NCBI GenBank assembly: GCA_001774245.1
Contig: MEZF01000047.1
Span: 117,455-141,342, forward strand
Direction of reading: 5' to 3'
Source: Candidatus Bathyarchaeota archaeon RBG_13_52_12
Lineage (GTDB): Archaea; Thermoproteota; Bathyarchaeia; TCS64
Length of the DNA: 23,888 nucleotides
The position numbers and the translations under genes were made by a program. Within the stretch, counting starts at the first letter, position 1. Every line of letters starts with the position of its first letter. A model generated the notes under the pieces. It made no database searches and had not been told where the DNA came from. It saw only the letters and a program-made list of their open reading frames with translations. This document shows, piece by piece, positions 21,047-23,888 of the stretch.

Positions 21047-23533
21047 TTAGGCCTCGCTGGCACAATAGTAAATGGCGTTGAATAGCATCCTGAAGGTGCC
21101 GCGCGCTTGGTTTCTAAAGTGTGGCGGGAACCCAAAGAGGATCACTCTACCCCTACCGACGGGGAAATCGGCGACTGCTGCAAGCCCTCTAAGGTACTTC
21201 TCCCCGAGAATCCACCCGCTGAGCAGGGGGTTCGCCTCCGGGTACCTCGCCACCTCGTAATCCTCCTTCACCTTGAAGGCAGGACCCGATATGAAATAGA
21301 CCGCTGCCTCTCTCGGGTAACCATAAGCTATGGGATGTGTCTCGTCAAGTGTCACCTTAAGTATGCTGCCCGGGATGTAGAACTCCTGCTCCTTCAGCCC
21401 CTCAAGTGGGTTCTCGGCCTCCACCATCAGGTCCTTGATGGCGAAGCCTGACGCCTTATTGAGTGTAATGACGTTGCCGCCCTCCCCTAAGAAACCGAGA
21501 ACGGCTTTAGTCCCCTCCTCACCGAGGCCCATACGATAAATTTGCTCATATCGCTTAGGATCGGCACCCTTTACCGCCTTCACCCCATCGACGATTTGAT
21601 CCCGTCCGAGATCCGGGAAGATCAAGACATCAACTATCTCAGTTAAACGACCCTGCCTGACATCTTGAGGACTCAGTGATTTGTACTCGAACCCGTACTC
21701 CTCTAGAACCATCCTTAACCAGCCCTCATCCGCATTGGGCATCCAAGCCTTGTAGACGCCGACCCTCGGCTTCACCACCTCGAAGGCCACATCAGGGAGT
21801 TCTTCGACGCCGTGGAAGTCTACGCCTAGCAGCGACGCCGCCTTCATCAATCGCTCAGCCTCTTTTCCGGATTCAAGGACGAATGCCCCAGGCTTAAACT
21901 CCACCGACTTGGACTCCTCCCATCCCTGCGTCCTATACAGCTTGATACCCTTCTGAAGCAGGAAGTTAGCGGCCTTTGTTGACGCGAGGAGTTCGGAGGG
22001 GAACAAGTACCAAGGCTTCCCTGGGCTGTGGACTGTTCCCTTAATCTTCGCGGGCTTCAGCGGCTTTGCGCTGTATTCGAATTTATCCATCATTTGGACT
22101 ACCTCGACCCCCATCTGGAGTCCAAGAGTCTGCGCCGTCACATCGTATGGGACTTCAGGGGGGTCACCCGGATTCTTCCTCAGATCTGGGTAGACCTGCT
22201 TTTCCAGCATAGTCTTTGCGAATCGACCATAAGGCTGGGCAAGAGGGATGATTACGCTCCCCTCCGGGTAAAGGATGCCGTCAGCATTGAAGGGCTTCAA
22301 CGCCTCGTAAAGATGCACATCTCCTATTCTCAGGACCTCAAGTAGCTCATTGGCTGCACCAAGATCAGGTTGCTCCTTGGGGACAACGAAGGCGAACGGG
22401 CTGTTCTCGGGGCTAAGAGCCCTCCTGCCAATCTCCAAGCTTCCCCTCAGCCAACGCTTCCTGTGCTTTGCCGCATTCCCTAACAGAGCCATAGCCGCTA
22501 TGAATTCGTAATCGACAATGTCTCGAAGGCTCCACCTCCCCCCTTTCCAAGGAGCGACGTGGTTCCACCGTGCCTCCCTCGGCTTAAACCCACGCTCACC
22601 CTCGAGCTCCTCAGGCTTGACCTCAACCGGGCTCGCGATATCGACGCTAGCCGCCTCACTGAGTATGCGTATCCCGCCATGATAATGCTGGTATGCTCTA
22701 GCGGGGGTCCAGCCGTCGAACTCCCAGTGAGTGTTCACACCCGACTTCCCAGCTGTGGTCAGGGCGTCGGCCATCGTCAACCCCATGAAGCTGGTCCCAC
22801 TCACTATCACAGGGTCCACGTTAGGATCTATCGGGTCGATGTAGGGCGGAACGTAGAGCCGTGGGCCCTTCTGCCCCATCTGATGGATGTCATACACGAT
22901 CTGAGGATGCCAGACGTTGTGAACTTTCTCTACAGTCAGCCTCGTCTCTCTAAGGGTAAACATGAACCAGTCCCGGTTGTTATCGTGACCGGCGTACTTG
23001 TGGTAAACCATGGGGGGACTCGTGCCCTCATACTTGGTCCCTAGGTAACGCTTGTACCAGTCACAGACTAGGCTGTTCCCGTCAGGATTCAGTGAAGGTA
23101 CTAGCAGGAGGATGGTGTTGTCTAGAATCTCCCTCACTTCAGAATCTTCGCCTGTTGTCAACCTATTTAGTAGCTCCATACTCATCTGGCTCCCACCGAC
23201 CTCGGTCGAGTGGATGCTGCAGGTGATCAACACAACAGTCCTACCGTCTTCGACGAGCCTCTCCGCCTCCTCGGGGGTTAAACCGTCGGGGTTACAGAGC
23301 CTTAATTGAATCTGGCGAATCTCCTCAAGCCTCCTCAGGTTCTCGGGGGAGGAGATCGTCGCGAGGAGGAATGGTTTGCCCTCGGTCGTCTTCCCTAGCT
23401 CCTCCACCCTCACTCTATCTGATATCGCTGCGACCTTCCGGAAGTAGGATACTATCTCTGGCCAGTCTGCCAGCTTCCGATCCTCACCTATTTTGAAACC
23501 AAGATGCTCTTCTGGGGAGGGAACAATCATCAT
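21047..23533 (-). CDS. Large M14-family zinc carboxypeptidase-like protein
   Basis: An 828-residue protein whose first third is an M14 metallopeptidase domain. CSIHSTEVGG gives zinc ligands His108 and Glu111, LNPDG is at 148-152, HDNNRDW at 183-189 carries the Asn-Arg pair that binds the substrate carboxylate, and YDIHQMG gives the third ligand His217. Glu293 in ILSEAAS is the likely catalytic acid/base. The remaining 500 residues contain an FVVPKEQ region near 405, and a C-terminal part with VLIFPDLGRD and GEGGNVITLN that looks like the class I glutaminase-like domain attached to many large bacterial M14 proteins. Those are usually exported; here there is no signal peptide (MMIVPSPEEHLG), so it may be cytoplasmic. 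ATG 23533 fits a TATA box at 23562-23570. It ends 2 nt from the flavin reductase gene. Confidence 0.87.
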   Translation of the reverse strand: MMIVPSPEEHLGFKIGEDRKLADWPEIVSYFRKVAAISDRVRVEELGKTTEGKPFLLATISSPENLRRLEEIRQIQLRLCNPDGLTPEEAERLVEDGRTVVLITCSIHSTEVGGSQMSMELLNRLTTGEDSEVREILDNTILLLVPSLNPDGNSLVCDWYKRYLGTKYEGTSPPMVYHKYAGHDNNRDWFMFTLRETRLTVEKVHNVWHPQIVYDIHQMGQKGPRLYVPPYIDPIDPNVDPVIVSGTSFMGLTMADALTTAGKSGVNTHWEFDGWTPARAYQHYHGGIRILSEAASVDIASPVEVKPEELEGERGFKPREARWNHVAPWKGGRWSLRDIVDYEFIAAMALLGNAAKHRKRWLRGSLEIGRRALSPENSPFAFVVPKEQPDLGAANELLEVLRIGDVHLYEALKPFNADGILYPEGSVIIPLAQPYGRFAKTMLEKQVYPDLRKNPGDPPEVPYDVTAQTLGLQMGVEVVQMMDKFEYSAKPLKPAKIKGTVHSPGKPWYLFPSELLASTKAANFLLQKGIKLYRTQGWEESKSVEFKPGAFVLESGKEAERLMKAASLLGVDFHGVEELPDVAFEVVKPRVGVYKAWMPNADEGWLRMVLEEYGFEYKSLSPQDVRQGRLTEIVDVLIFPDLGRDQIVDGVKAVKGADPKRYEQIYRMGLGEEGTKAVLGFLGEGGNVITLNKASGFAIKDLMVEAENPLEGLKEQEFYIPGSILKVTLDETHPIAYGYPREAAVYFISGPAFKVKEDYEVARYPEANPLLSGWILGEKYLRGLAAVADFPVGRGRVILFGFPPHFRNQARGTFRMLFNAIYYCASEA

Positions 23534-23561
23534 ATCCGTCGGTTAATGCTAATGATCTCAT

Positions 23562-23570
23562 GCATAAAAG
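23562..23570 (-). promoter_or_regulatory. TATA box of the M14 peptidase gene
   Basis: On the minus strand this reads CTTTTATGC, with its centre about 33 nt before the ATG at 23533. A leader of about 6 nt is predicted. Confidence 0.5.
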
Positions 23571-23710
23571 TCGCACGAGTGTAAAAAATAAACAGAGTAT
23601 AAAGATGAGCGAAGCAAAGATTTCCAGCCTTGATGTAGTAATTGGATGAATTAATATGAAGAAAAAGCTGAAACGTATTTTTACAGATGATCAAAAACGA
23701 TAAGAAATTC

Positions 23711-23748
23711 ACAAAAATCACCCTTTTTTTATAAAAAATGTGAGTTTT
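23711..23748. repeat. AT-rich inverted repeat
   Basis: A perfect 14-nt palindrome, TTTTTTATAAAAAA at 23725-23738, is flanked by TCAC at 23718-23721 and GTGA at 23740-23743, and then by A-rich and T-rich arms. It lies between two outward-facing transcription units and could be an operator, a terminator for leftward or rightward transcripts, or an unwinding element. The function is not shown. Confidence 0.5.
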
Positions 23749-23779
23749 CATTGGGAAGTATTATATATTAATACATATT

Positions 23780-23888
23780 ATGTGTCTATCTAGCCGATTA
23801 AAGGATACATGTTCTCCAAAGTATAACGAGCACAGTCCAACTCATGGTTCGGTTGATATCCAGAAACTCACGGAGAAACATGTAAACC
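23780..23888 (+). CDS. Possible 5' end of a gene running out of the window
   Basis: An ATG at 23780 opens a frame of 36 codons without a stop to the window edge; its end reads VDIQKLTEKHVN. The TATA-like run at 23761-23770 is only about 15 nt upstream, too close for a leaderless start at this ATG. The stretch 23571-23779 before it is very AT-rich and shows no other credible gene. With so few codons this may be chance. Confidence 0.22.
   Translation, partial: MCLSSRLKDTCSPKYNEHSPTHGSVDIQKLTEKHVN

Noticed and set aside
23530..23751. A 73-codon minus-strand frame in AT-rich DNA
   Set aside because: Its composition (Phe, Ile, Asn, Tyr, Lys) simply reflects AT-rich sequence, and it spans the M14 gene's own TATA box.

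Overview
The window is a gene-dense, moderately GC-rich piece of an archaeal chromosome. Archaeal signs are TATA boxes about 25 to 28 nt upstream of start codons (leaderless or nearly leaderless transcripts), poly-T terminators without hairpins, frequent TTG and GTG starts, and archaeal gene types such as a GTP-dependent PEP carboxykinase and Pyrococcus-type class III aminotransferases. I suspect a peptide- or amino-acid-degrading lineage such as Bathyarchaeia, but the sequence alone does not fix the taxon. I saw no rRNA, tRNA, CRISPR array, insertion sequence or prophage gene.

Layout. 1-275: 3' end of a class I/II aminotransferase. 320-4058: two paralogous AbgB-like M20 amidohydrolases (minus strand) flanking a tiny Cys-rich peptide gene and an MntP-type manganese exporter (plus strand). 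4158-6721: SelA/DgaE-like PLP enzyme, PUA-like RNA-binding protein and NOL1/NOP2/Sun RNA m5C methyltransferase (minus). 6813-9231: DmpA/P1 aminopeptidase and a class III aminotransferase (plus). 9228-12449: HemL-like class III aminotransferase and PEP carboxykinase (minus). 12533-12661: a 42-residue single-pass membrane protein (minus). 12752-14417: two overlapping creatininase-family genes, the first with a Cys/His-rich C-terminal tail. 14470-15744: argininosuccinate synthase (minus). 15881-16804: two divergent four-helix membrane proteins that resemble each other. 16846-20373: a three-gene unit of a small charged protein, a MutL-like ASKHA protein and a barrel-sandwich/KOW-like protein. 20475-21044: flavin reductase-like protein. 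21047-23533: large M14 zinc carboxypeptidase-like protein (minus). 23534-23888: AT-rich non-coding DNA, perhaps with the start of another gene at the edge.

How the genes may work together. Many products open amide or peptide bonds (two M20 enzymes, DmpA, two creatininases, an M14 peptidase) or handle amino groups with PLP (four enzymes). PEP carboxykinase could carry the carbon into gluconeogenesis. This suggests scavenging of peptides or unusual amides, as an inference from gene content. A second theme is metal: a manganese exporter, a CxCxC peptide, a Cys/His-rich enzyme tail and several hydrolases of metal-dependent families. The most promising candidate for an undescribed system is the MutL-centred three-gene unit, which has no glutamate mutase beside it.
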